NCBI GenBank assembly: GCA_019420305.1 | Contig: JAHZHL010000005.1 | Coordinates: forward strand, 1-64,000 | Source of the DNA: Bacillota bacterium | GTDB lineage: Bacteria > Bacillota > Clostridia > Peptostreptococcales > Anaerovoracaceae | Reading direction: 5' to 3' | Length of the DNA stretch: 64,000 nucleotides | In this document: piece after piece, positions 34,581 through 43,274 of the stretch | Numbering within the stretch: position 1 is the first letter of the stretch | Layout of the letters: the number at the start of each line of letters is the position of its first letter | Notes under the pieces: model-generated | Told to the model about the DNA's origin: nothing | The model's database searches: none | Seen by the model: the letters and a program-made list of their open reading frames with translations, nothing else | Position numbers and translations under genes: made by a program

Positions 34581-35564
34581 ATGAACTTAACAAAAGAAGA
34601 ACTGGAATTTAGTACAAAACAGATTAATCGGATTATCAATAACATTGAAACTGTGATCATTGGTAAACGAAGCGCGGTGGAACTGGTTGTCATGGCTCTG
34701 ATCTGCGGTGGCCATGTATTGATTGAAGACGTGCCGGGAGTTGGTAAGACAAGCCTTGTTTCCGCGCTGGCAAAATCCATTGCCTGTCATTTTAAGCGGA
34801 TTCAGTTTACCCCTGACATTATGCCATCGGATGTAACCGGATTTTCGATTTTCAATCAGAAAACCCGAGAATTCGAATTTCGTCCAGGGGCGGTCATCAG
34901 CAACATCGTGCTGGCAGATGAAATCAATCGCGCGTCGGCGAAAACACAGGCGAGCCTTCTGGAAGTTATGGAAGAGCGGCAGATTACAGTAGATTCCAAA
35001 ACTTACCGGATGCCGGAACCGTTTATGGTATTGGCAACACAGAACCCGCTGGAATCTTTCGGGACATACCCGCTTCCCGAAGCGCAGATTGACCGTTTTC
35101 TTATAAAACTATCTATAGGCTATCCGTCTTTTGATGAAGAGGTAAAAGTCGTATCTATGGGAAAATCAGCAAAAGCAGCGATTAAGGCTGTTGTTTCAGG
35201 GCAGGATATCGTTAATCTGAGGAAAGCTTCCGAACGGGTTTATATCGATCCGTCTGTTGCCAGGTATATTGTTGAGATCGTAACTGCTACTCGAAACCAT
35301 CCGGAAATTCAAATAGGAAGCAGCCCGAGAGGTGGGATTGCGTTATATGGAATCTGCCGCGCGTATGCTATGTACAGAGGAAGAAATTATGTAATACCAG
35401 ATGATGTGAAAAAGCTGGCTCCCCATGTAATTTGCCATCGGATTGCGCTGACCCACGAAGCGAAAATTGATAAAAGAACCCCGCAGCAGGTGATGGACTC
35501 GATTTTAAACAGTATTATTGTCCCCACAGGGCAGGAAACCGGCAGTAAGGAAAAGCAGGCATGA
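34581..35564 (+). CDS. MoxR-family AAA+ ATPase
   Basis: A 327-residue AAA+ protein. Walker A EDVPGVGKTS, Walker B NIVLADEINRA and sensor region LATQNPLESFGTYPLPEAQ are typical of MoxR. Family members act as chaperones for cofactor insertion or protein complex assembly, often with a neighbouring von Willebrand or DUF58 protein. It overlaps the DUF58 gene by four bases (ATGA). Position directly after the transporter suggests it acts on the transporter, on the surface proteins, or on a metal enzyme, which is inference. Confidence 0.92.
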   Translation: MNLTKEELEFSTKQINRIINNIETVIIGKRSAVELVVMALICGGHVLIEDVPGVGKTSLVSALAKSIACHFKRIQFTPDIMPSDVTGFSIFNQKTREFEFRPGAVISNIVLADEINRASAKTQASLLEVMEERQITVDSKTYRMPEPFMVLATQNPLESFGTYPLPEAQIDRFLIKLSIGYPSFDEEVKVVSMGKSAKAAIKAVVSGQDIVNLRKASERVYIDPSVARYIVEIVTATRNHPEIQIGSSPRGGIALYGICRAYAMYRGRNYVIPDDVKKLAPHVICHRIALTHEAKIDKRTPQQVMDSILNSIIVPTGQETGSKEKQA

Positions 35565-36847
35565 AACTACAGTTGCCGAAACGATGGAAGCTTCGCAGAG
35601 CTGGAAAAAGAAAAAAGAATCCGAAAAGACGGATAATGGTAAAAAAAATTATTTTTTGCGTACTGGCAGTCGCAATTACCGGTGTGCCCGCAGTTTTCCT
35701 TAATACGATCTACGGCTATCTGCCGGGGATCGTCGTTGTCCTGGGAATTGCGATATCATACGGATATCTGCATATTCTGAAAAGGACACTGACTTTTACA
35801 GAGTTATCGGATCTGTCAAACTGCGAAAGAGGAACTCAGGTGGAATTTTCCGTACGGATTAAGAACCGATTTTTTCTGGTTTACCCGAAGCTGGAATTGT
35901 ATTTTTATATTTCGGATCTCTTCGGTGAAGAGGATACGGTTACAAAGTCCGTCATTACGCTGGCTCCAAAGGAAGTTCGCCAGTTTGACTTTTCCGTGCG
36001 ATTTGATCACATCGGAACATACAGCGCCGGATTAAAGAGGATGAAGAGCTACGATCTGCTGGGATTGTTTACATATGAACAGAAGAATCCAAAGGAATAT
36101 CAGATAAATGTGGCGCCGAAAATTTTTGATGTCGCCAGCCTGCAGATTTCAAATACAACTATGACGGAGAGTCAGAAAATGGTGATCCCCACTGTAATTG
36201 ATGGCTCAGACTATGCAGGCGTAAGGGAATATGTATGGGGAGACCCGATTAAGACAATCCACTGGAAGTTGTCAGCCAGAACAGAAACCTATATGACGAA
36301 ACAGTTTGAAAGTTATGGAGTGATGGGAATCAGTATTATTCTGGATTTCCTGTCCCCGGAATATGAAGCGGAAGTCCTGATGAGCATGTTCGACAGTGTG
36401 GTGGAAACCGGACTTTCTGTCGCAGAGTACGCGGAAGAAAACGGGATGGAATATGAAATTCTATATACGGATCGTAAAGGAGAAAAGAAAAAAGCAAATA
36501 CAGGCCGGCAGACCGATTATGTGCAGATGATTCAGGATATGCCGAAGATTTCTACGGATCAAAGTATTTCATCAGGAATCGGGATTCTGCGGGAGGAATG
36601 TAACAATCTTTACTCCCAGGGAAATATCGCCTTTTGTACGGCGAACCTTACCCAGGAAGCTGTGGACCTTTTGATCGAGATTCACAATAAAAGGAAGAAT
36701 CCAATTTTGTTCCTGATGATACCAGAGCATATGAAAGAGGAAGAAAGAGAGGATTATCTGAAACCTTTAGGAAATCTGGACAGCGCGAATGTGTTTTATT
36801 ATATTCTGTCTTCTGCCAGGGAACTGGGCGGAGGTGAGAAAAAATGA
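35561..36847 (+). CDS. DUF58 domain membrane protein
   Basis: A 428-residue protein with a very basic N-terminus, two adjacent transmembrane segments (about 25-65) and a cytoplasmic DUF58 domain. The hallmark YVWGDPIKTIHWKLSAR is at about 224-240. DUF58 proteins contain a von Willebrand A-like fold and are the usual partners of MoxR ATPases. It overlaps both neighbours by four bases, indicating a tightly coupled trio. Confidence 0.88.
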   Translation: MKLQLPKRWKLRRAGKRKKNPKRRIMVKKIIFCVLAVAITGVPAVFLNTIYGYLPGIVVVLGIAISYGYLHILKRTLTFTELSDLSNCERGTQVEFSVRIKNRFFLVYPKLELYFYISDLFGEEDTVTKSVITLAPKEVRQFDFSVRFDHIGTYSAGLKRMKSYDLLGLFTYEQKNPKEYQINVAPKIFDVASLQISNTTMTESQKMVIPTVIDGSDYAGVREYVWGDPIKTIHWKLSARTETYMTKQFESYGVMGISIILDFLSPEYEAEVLMSMFDSVVETGLSVAEYAEENGMEYEILYTDRKGEKKKANTGRQTDYVQMIQDMPKISTDQSISSGIGILREECNNLYSQGNIAFCTANLTQEAVDLLIEIHNKRKNPILFLMIPEHMKEEEREDYLKPLGNLDSANVFYYILSSARELGGGEKK

Positions 36848-38184
36848 AGTTCGGATATTACATAAAAAACTGCATATGGGAATGGATCCTTTGCTCTGTA
36901 ATCGCCTGCAGTCTCAGCATGATTATTTTTAATGGATTTTACATCGCGGCAGATCGGCAGAGCAACTACGCGGTCATTATTACAATGACAGCAGTGCTTA
37001 CCGCAATTTGCTTCGCAGGGGCCTACAGTAAGAAAAGCGCGTGGATCGCGCTGGCTTCCGGGATCGCGGCTGCAGTTGCGGGTCTCATTCTTTTGCGCCA
37101 GTCGGAACCCCTGCGGAATGTGTTTCGGGATCAGGAGAGCAATCCTTATTTATATTTCCTGATTCTGATTCTAACTGCGCTGGCAGTCTTTTTTCTCAGT
37201 CGAACCCGGACCGGAACCGGCATCTTATTTGTAGCGGGAGCTTTCCTGACCGCGGCGATCCAGTTCCTGTATGAATCCGGCCATCTTTACGCGATGTTGC
37301 TGTTTTTATGCGGCTGTGGAACAATGTATATTTATAAGAATTATCAGAAGAACGTTTTGGGGTCGGAAACCCTGAAAACAGCCTTTGGGAGGACTTTCGC
37401 CATTTCCACGGTCTTATGTATGATAGTTTTAGCGCTTTCTGCGGGTGTCTTTTATGGAATTGTAAAGCCGTTGGATCCACCGAAGCAGGATCTCAAATTG
37501 ATTACAAAATATATGGCGCTGGAAGTTCTGGAAAAAGTCGGAATTGCAGATACCCACATTATGAATGACAGCGAGGAACGGACAAATAATGTAAACGATA
37601 ATGAAAAGGACAGTAAACAGAAAGGTGATAGGAAGGAAGACAAGTCGGAAGGTGATCAGGAAAAACAGAAGGATGAAAAGAAAAAAGAACAGAGAAATAA
37701 CCCTTCCAGGCTGGATAACTCCAAGAAAAACAAGCTGTTTTACGCGATAAAATACACGACAGAATTTCTTACTCCATTTTTATTGATTCCGTTATTTTGC
37801 TTGCTGATCGCCACAGCGATCCTGATAAAATTGTGGGTCAGACGAAGATGGTTGAAAAAAACAATGGAACAGCCGAAAAAGGAGCAGATCCTGCGAATGT
37901 ATCATCTGTACCTGAAAAAATTCAGGCATCTTAAAATTCGAAAAGCCCCGGAGGAAACCCCTTTTGAATTTAAAGAAAGGGTCGCTCCACATCTTAGGGC
38001 ATTTAACGAGGAAAATGTATCGTTTTCCACACTGACCGATATCTTCGTCCGGGCAAAGTACAGCGAAGCGGTTCCGGATGAAAAGGAATATCAATGCTAT
38101 TTAACGTTCCACAAGACGTTTTATAAAAACTGCAGGAAATATCTTGGGAACTTTAAATATATGTTAAAATTTTTCATTTTATAA
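36844..38184 (+). CDS. Polytopic membrane protein with DUF4129-like C-terminus
   Basis: A 446-residue protein. About six transmembrane helices fill residues 10-215. A charged Lys/Glu/Asp/Asn-rich loop (about 235-295) follows, then one more helix and a cytoplasmic C-terminal domain with ETPFEFKERVAPHL and TDIFVRAKYSE, which resembles DUF4129. In most MoxR-DUF58 operons the third gene is a transglutaminase-like protein with this tail. Here I see no Cys-His-Asp transglutaminase core between the helices, so it looks like a version without the enzyme domain. Function unknown. Confidence 0.7.
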   Translation: MKFGYYIKNCIWEWILCSVIACSLSMIIFNGFYIAADRQSNYAVIITMTAVLTAICFAGAYSKKSAWIALASGIAAAVAGLILLRQSEPLRNVFRDQESNPYLYFLILILTALAVFFLSRTRTGTGILFVAGAFLTAAIQFLYESGHLYAMLLFLCGCGTMYIYKNYQKNVLGSETLKTAFGRTFAISTVLCMIVLALSAGVFYGIVKPLDPPKQDLKLITKYMALEVLEKVGIADTHIMNDSEERTNNVNDNEKDSKQKGDRKEDKSEGDQEKQKDEKKKEQRNNPSRLDNSKKNKLFYAIKYTTEFLTPFLLIPLFCLLIATAILIKLWVRRRWLKKTMEQPKKEQILRMYHLYLKKFRHLKIRKAPEETPFEFKERVAPHLRAFNEENVSFSTLTDIFVRAKYSEAVPDEKEYQCYLTFHKTFYKNCRKYLGNFKYMLKFFIL

Positions 38185-38199
38185 TGAGGAGGTTACATT

Positions 38200-40446
38200 A
38201 TGAAACTCAAAAAAAGAACGCTATCTCTTGTCATTGTGCTGACCATGGTAGCGACTCTGTTTGTGCCTATTACGGCGTCGGCGGCAGAGACTGCCACATG
38301 GGACCCGCCGACAGAGGCAATGGAGGTCGATCCAGATATCGTAAAGGTGGCGGGGCACGCCGCGAATACAACTGCAGTCCATTATCTGGGCGGCGATCTG
38401 GTGACAGCGAGATCTTCGGATCTGACAAAAGGAACGACCGAAGCCAGCAGCGCGGCAGAAAAGCTGGCGGCAGCTTCCACAATTACGGAGCTGGGCGCTT
38501 TCGGGAGCTCTATCAACGTAAGTCCGGATCCGTACTGGTGGAATTATTTCTACAATCTGTATGATGCGGCGAATAACGATGGAGAAAATCAGGCCCCGGC
38601 TTCCGATACAGTACAGCTGGTAAGTGCGAATCCGATGGGCGCGGATCTGACACCGGTTTCCGGGTATGAAAATCTGACAGTAAGCGGAACCGATCAGGTG
38701 CCGCATTCTGTAGGGATGAAGCCGGATGTTTTCCTCGGGATTAACGGAAGCGGAGGAAAGACATATGACGATTATCTGATCCTTATGAAGGATTATGTGG
38801 ATAACGGGGGAGACTGGAATCCGATTCAGGTGAACTATAAAGCGACTGATCTGAATGACTTTATCGAAGATATGTACAACTTGTCCGAAGCCATTGTAAA
38901 GAGCGGCAAAGAAGGCCGATATGGAGATACCGAAGCCATCGCCAAAAATTATGAAGCATATATCAAAGGCTTGCAACTTTATGTTATGAAGCAGATTGAC
39001 GATGGCAAAGTCGATAAAAAAACAGTGGCGATTGTTGACCCAGAAACATTAAGCGACGGACATTATCAGGCATATAACAGCAGTATGTCCAAGGGAACTG
39101 CGGCTTCCTGCAGAGCGGCAGAGTATGTAGAAAATACTACGAACAATATTATTGACACAGAAGGAATTGAGAATACTGGTACAGCTGCCAGTCCGCAGTA
39201 TCTGGCTACAGCAGAACAGATTACGAAGGCTGATGCGATTTTTATTACGGTACAAGCACAGATCAACATGTCAGAAGAGCAGTTCGCCAGTGAACTGGCA
39301 GAGGCTGCCGGTGTGGAAGTAGAAGAGCTTCCTCCGATCTATGCCTATGATCCAAACGGAGCTTTCTCTATCCGCGCGAACTCAGCAGAAAACTTTGTGG
39401 GAATCGGACAGTATCAGGGATTCCTGTATCCGGAAGTGATTAATCCGGTTTACGCGGCAGCTTATGTATACCAGAACTTTTATCATCTGAATGAAGCGGA
39501 CTATAAGGCTTTGACGCAGTATGCTCTTTCCGAAGCTTCCCTGCCGGAAGGCTATGATGGAGCAGATACTGCAGGTTATACAAAAGAGTATATTGATGAT
39601 CGGATTGCAGAAGGAATTCAGTACTATAAAAATAATGTAGGTACCTATGAAGACACGAAGCTGGCGCTTACCGAGGATTATGACAGAAATATTGACAGAT
39701 CGATTGATTTTTCGAGGGTAACCATCTCGGCTATCGCAAATCAGATGTATACAGGAAAAGCGCTGACACCGGCAATAACAGTAAAAGATGGGGAAAAAGT
39801 ACTGAAAAACGGAACCGATTATACAGTGACCTATCGGAATAATGTGAATAAAGGAAGAGCAACGGTAACCGTTACGGGAAAGGGAACTTATAAAGGACAA
39901 AAGACGGTTTATTTCAATATTGTAAGTAAATCCATCACAGGAGCAACCGTCTCCGCCATCGGAACCAAGACATACAATGGAAGAGTCCAGAGACCGGCAG
40001 TAACTGTAAAACTCGGAACCACGACTCTGAAAAATAATACAGACTACAAAGTTGCTTACAGCACAAACAAGAATCCGGGTAAAGCGACTGTAACCATTAC
40101 AGGCGCCGGAAACTACGCCGGAACGAAAAAAGTGACCTTCAAAATTAAGCCGAAAAAAGCGACGGTAAGAAAAACAAAGACTTATAAAAAAAGAAAGCTG
40201 AAAGTAACCTGGAAAAGAGACAGTCTTGCTACCGGCTACCAGGTAGTAGTCGGCACTAATGCGAAAGTAACAAAGAATAAGAAGGTGATCAATGTTACAA
40301 GGAATAAGACTACCAGCAAGACTTTCAAAAAGCTGAAGAGAGGCAAGAGATACTACGTAAAAGTAAGATCTTATAAAAAGGTGGATGGCAAGAAGCTTTA
40401 CGGCGCTTACAGCAAGGTTAAGAGATCTGCGAAGATTAAGCGGTAA
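38200..40446 (+). CDS. Secreted binding-protein-like domain fused to Ig-like repeats and basic surface module
   Basis: A 748-residue exported protein with a type I signal peptide ending in ITASAAE and no lipobox. Residues about 30-500 resemble a type III substrate-binding protein (VGMKPDVFLGINGSGGKTYD, EVINPVYAAAYVYQNFYHLN). Two Ig-like repeats follow (about 505 and 576: YTGKALTPAITV, YNGRVQRPAVTV). The last 98 residues are a basic fibronectin-III-like module closely matching that of the giant beta-helix protein. AGGAGG precedes the ATG. It is the last gene of the operon. A wall-bound ligand trap that feeds the lipoprotein receptor is a plausible role but not shown. Confidence 0.78.
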   Translation: MKLKKRTLSLVIVLTMVATLFVPITASAAETATWDPPTEAMEVDPDIVKVAGHAANTTAVHYLGGDLVTARSSDLTKGTTEASSAAEKLAAASTITELGAFGSSINVSPDPYWWNYFYNLYDAANNDGENQAPASDTVQLVSANPMGADLTPVSGYENLTVSGTDQVPHSVGMKPDVFLGINGSGGKTYDDYLILMKDYVDNGGDWNPIQVNYKATDLNDFIEDMYNLSEAIVKSGKEGRYGDTEAIAKNYEAYIKGLQLYVMKQIDDGKVDKKTVAIVDPETLSDGHYQAYNSSMSKGTAASCRAAEYVENTTNNIIDTEGIENTGTAASPQYLATAEQITKADAIFITVQAQINMSEEQFASELAEAAGVEVEELPPIYAYDPNGAFSIRANSAENFVGIGQYQGFLYPEVINPVYAAAYVYQNFYHLNEADYKALTQYALSEASLPEGYDGADTAGYTKEYIDDRIAEGIQYYKNNVGTYEDTKLALTEDYDRNIDRSIDFSRVTISAIANQMYTGKALTPAITVKDGEKVLKNGTDYTVTYRNNVNKGRATVTVTGKGTYKGQKTVYFNIVSKSITGATVSAIGTKTYNGRVQRPAVTVKLGTTTLKNNTDYKVAYSTNKNPGKATVTITGAGNYAGTKKVTFKIKPKKATVRKTKTYKKRKLKVTWKRDSLATGYQVVVGTNAKVTKNKKVINVTRNKTTSKTFKKLKRGKRYYVKVRSYKKVDGKKLYGAYSKVKRSAKIKR

Positions 40447-40504
40447 GCTGTAACGTTTCTTTGAGCAGAACAAACAGCGTAGTTAGTCCGTCAGAATGTG
40501 AGGA

Positions 40505-40543
40505 AACTGCGGCAGCATAAAAGCAGATGTTGCCGCGGTTTTC
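40505..40543 (+). terminator. Terminator of the riboswitch-controlled operon
   Basis: AACTGCGGCAGCAT pairs with ATGTTGCCGCGGTT (14 bp, two G-U), then TTC. The T tract is short, so read-through into moeA is possible. Confidence 0.75.
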
Positions 40544-40573
40544 TTTATGGTATATCATAGAGGGAGGTATCTT

Positions 40574-41755
40574 ATGGATTTTACAAAATTGCCAAAACGC
40601 GGCGAAGCGATTTCTTTGCTTTTTGAAAACTGGCAGCCTGTGCCTGACATAATGGAGATCGATGTGGCGGAAGCGGAAGGATATGCGCTTGCCGAAAACC
40701 AGTACGCGGCATTTTCGATCCCGGTAGTGCGGGCTTCCGGGATGGATGGTATCGCGGTGCGATACGATGATTTCGCGGAGGGGGTTCCGGATACGTCAGG
40801 CTGGGAAGAAGGAAGGGAATATGTGCGGGCGGATACGGGAGACGACTTTGACGACGCCTATGATACGGTCATTCCCATTGAACGGGTCACGATATCGGAG
40901 CAGGGAGGAATTTCTCTGGATACGGGGTTGAAGATCGAGAGAGGGATGCATGTCCTGGGAAAAGGTTCTATGCTGTGGGAAGGCCAGCTTCTGGCAGAAA
41001 AAGGCACGATGCTTCAGGGTCGGCATCTGGCAGCATTAGTCTCCGGCGGCGTACAGATCGTTCCTGTGATAAAAAAGCCGAAGGTTGGATTTATTCCTAC
41101 TGGAAGCGAGTTGGTTCCCGCGGGAACAACGCCGAAGCGGGGGCAGAATATTGACAGCAACAGTGTTCTGGCAAAATCCATGCTGCGGGAAATGGGGGCG
41201 GAGCCGATATGCTACCCGATTGTAAGAGACAGCAGAGATGAACTGGAGCAGGCGTTGGATAAGGCTCTTTCGGAATGCGATATTGTTATTATTAACGCAG
41301 GGTCATCCAAAGGAAAAGAAGATTTTAATACAAGACTGCTGCGGGAAAAGGGAAACTTGCTGTGTCATGGGGTAGGCGCGGTGCCGGGAAGACCTATGGG
41401 AGTGGCAGTCATTGACGGAAAGGCGGTTATCAATGTGGCGGGGCCGTCTATGGCGGCTTTTTACGGGATGGAATGGATGATACGCGGCATTGTATGCAGA
41501 TGGATGAATGTTCCTGTTCCGGAGCGCCCGGTTATACGAGCGGAGCTTTTAGAAGATCTTCCGGCACCGCCGTTTTTTGAGCGTATGGCCTTTGTGGATC
41601 TGAGCGAAAAGGATGGAAAGTATTACGCGAGACCGCATGAACGGGGCGAAAAAGGAAGGCGGCATGCCCTATCATCAGAAGGTATTTTTATATCCTCTCT
41701 GGGAAAGGGCGGATCAAAAAGAGGAGAGAGCATTGAAGTTCAGCGGCTGGATTGA
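40574..41755 (+). CDS. moeA: MoeA-family molybdopterin molybdotransferase
   Basis: Inserts molybdate or tungstate into adenylated molybdopterin, the last step of cofactor synthesis. The 393 residues have the MoeA order: an N-terminal domain with ASGMDGIAVRYDDF, then the catalytic MoCF-like domain with IPTGSELVPAGTTPKRGQ, INAGSSKGKEDF and VPGRPMG. The usual LPGNPVS loop is replaced by VAGPSMAAF. GGGAGG lies six bases before ATG at 40574; an upstream ATG at 40547 has no site. It follows the terminator of the riboswitch-controlled operon by only 30 bases, with no convincing promoter of its own. Confidence 0.9.
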   Translation: MDFTKLPKRGEAISLLFENWQPVPDIMEIDVAEAEGYALAENQYAAFSIPVVRASGMDGIAVRYDDFAEGVPDTSGWEEGREYVRADTGDDFDDAYDTVIPIERVTISEQGGISLDTGLKIERGMHVLGKGSMLWEGQLLAEKGTMLQGRHLAALVSGGVQIVPVIKKPKVGFIPTGSELVPAGTTPKRGQNIDSNSVLAKSMLREMGAEPICYPIVRDSRDELEQALDKALSECDIVIINAGSSKGKEDFNTRLLREKGNLLCHGVGAVPGRPMGVAVIDGKAVINVAGPSMAAFYGMEWMIRGIVCRWMNVPVPERPVIRAELLEDLPAPPFFERMAFVDLSEKDGKYYARPHERGEKGRRHALSSEGIFISSLGKGGSKRGESIEVQRLD

Positions 41756-41760
41756 AAAGT

Positions 41761-41808
41761 TAACCCGCTTTTAACACAAGTGCGAATCATTTAACACAGG
41801 CTTGCTTG
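41761..41808 (+). promoter_or_regulatory. Pho-box-like direct repeats upstream of the PhoH gene
   Basis: TTAACC (41761), TTAACA (41772), TTAACA (41792) and TTGCTT (41803) are spaced 11, 20 and 11 bp, all on one face of the helix. The Bacillus PhoP consensus is a set of TTAACA-like repeats with 11-bp periodicity. A -10-like TATTAT lies at 41837-41842. Confidence 0.4.
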
Positions 41809-41879
41809 TATTTTACGGTGCCTGCGCATACACTTTTATTATAGAAATCGGAATGAAATATGTGAAAGTGGGGGATTTT

Positions 41880-43259
41880 ATGAAAAAGACGTATGTGCTG
41901 GATACAAACGTACTGGTACAGGCGCCGTATGCGCTCTGGTCCTTTGAAAATAACGATGTGGTTCTGCCGGTTGCAGCTTTGGAAGAACTGGACGGGCTGA
42001 AAAAAGCAGAAGGAGAGAAAGGAGCCAACGCGAGACAGGCAATCCGGTTTTTAGAGCAGCTCCGTCAGAGCGGAGATCTGTCCCGCGGCGTGGAGCTTCC
42101 CGATGGTGGGATGTTACGGCTGGAATTAAACTGCGTGGACATTGAACTTCCGGACGGGCTGAAAAAGGACAGTCCCGACAACCGAATTCTGAAAGTCTGC
42201 AGAGGATTGGAAAATCAGGGAATTGCCAATATCCTTGTCACCAAGGATATTGTTGTGCGGATCAAAGCGCAGATGATGGGTCTGAGAGCGGAAGATTTTA
42301 CAACCGAACAGGTACCGGAGTCTCGGAGCCAGTATACAGGAAGAGCGGAAGTCTATGTGGCGGATGAAAAGTTGGAACAGTTTAAAGAGGATGGGCTGTT
42401 TCCTGAAGATTTGTATCTTACCGCGGCAGATGGGCAAAGAGAAACCGTTGAACCGGTGGAAAATCAATTTTTTATCCTCCATTCGGATCTTTTTGAAAAA
42501 AAGACTATGCTGGGGAAATACAGAAAAGGCAAAATCGTGCCGCTTTCTTACGCGAAGGCGCAGCCTTACGGGGTAAAACCAAGAAATGCTGGTCAGTATT
42601 TTTTACAGGAAGCGCTCATGATGGACGCGCAGGAAGCTCCGCTTGTAATTGTAAAGGGAATGGCGGGGACAGCGAAAACTTTTTACACGATGGCGGTGGG
42701 ACTTTCAAAAGTTCTGGAAAGCGAGAACCCGGAATACCGGAAAATACTGGTCTGTCGATCCAATGCGCAGTTCGATAAAGAAATCGGATTTCTGCCGGGG
42801 ACGGAACAGGAAAAAATCTCACCTTTGCTGCGTCCGGTAATCGATAACCTGGAAGTATTGCTCAGCCAGGAAGAAAAAAGCAGCGGTTCTCTGATCGCGG
42901 ATGAAAAAGAGCTGCGGGGAAAAATCGACTACCTTTTCGACGCGGGAATTGTGACTGCGGAAGCCATCAACTTTATCAGAGGGCGTTCGATATCCCATAC
43001 CTGGCTGGTAATTGACGAGGCGCAAAATTTAAGTCCGGTTCAGGCAAAGGGAATTATTACCCGGGTTGGCAAAGGGACAAAAGTGATTCTTCTGGGGGAT
43101 CCGGAGCAGATCGACCAGCCTTTTTTAGACGAGCGAACCAACGGACTCAGCTTTGCGGCAGAGAAAATGAAGGGAAGTCCTCTCTGTGTGCAGATTACTA
43201 TGAGCGCCGGAGAATGTGAACGTTCCAATCTGGCGTGGGACGCTGCTCAGAGAATGTAA
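41880..43259 (+). CDS. PIN domain-PhoH-like ATPase fusion
   Basis: A 459-residue cytoplasmic protein of the YlaK type. Residues about 1-135 are a PIN ribonuclease domain (TYVLDTNVLVQAP, with acidic residues in LEELDGLKK). Residues about 240-459 are a PhoH ATPase with Walker A GMAGTAKT (alanine replacing the common second glycine) and Walker B WLVIDEAQNL, then LLGDPEQID. Probable RNA unwinding and cleavage. ATG at 41880 is chosen because GGGGGA lies just upstream; longer in-frame starts at 41802 and 41853 lack this. Confidence 0.9.
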   Translation: MKKTYVLDTNVLVQAPYALWSFENNDVVLPVAALEELDGLKKAEGEKGANARQAIRFLEQLRQSGDLSRGVELPDGGMLRLELNCVDIELPDGLKKDSPDNRILKVCRGLENQGIANILVTKDIVVRIKAQMMGLRAEDFTTEQVPESRSQYTGRAEVYVADEKLEQFKEDGLFPEDLYLTAADGQRETVEPVENQFFILHSDLFEKKTMLGKYRKGKIVPLSYAKAQPYGVKPRNAGQYFLQEALMMDAQEAPLVIVKGMAGTAKTFYTMAVGLSKVLESENPEYRKILVCRSNAQFDKEIGFLPGTEQEKISPLLRPVIDNLEVLLSQEEKSSGSLIADEKELRGKIDYLFDAGIVTAEAINFIRGRSISHTWLVIDEAQNLSPVQAKGIITRVGKGTKVILLGDPEQIDQPFLDERTNGLSFAAEKMKGSPLCVQITMSAGECERSNLAWDAAQRM

Positions 43260-43274
43260 AAGAAAGTGAGAAGT

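Noticed and set aside
39382..40473. Minus-strand open frame opposite the repeats of the second receptor-like protein
   Set aside because: Hydrophobic-looking translation results from reading the repeat region in reverse. No start site or plausible family.
40530..40558. TTGCCG-N17-TATCAT as a moeA promoter
   Set aside because: The -35 lies inside the terminator stem, and the start site would fall on the ribosome binding site, leaving almost no leader.
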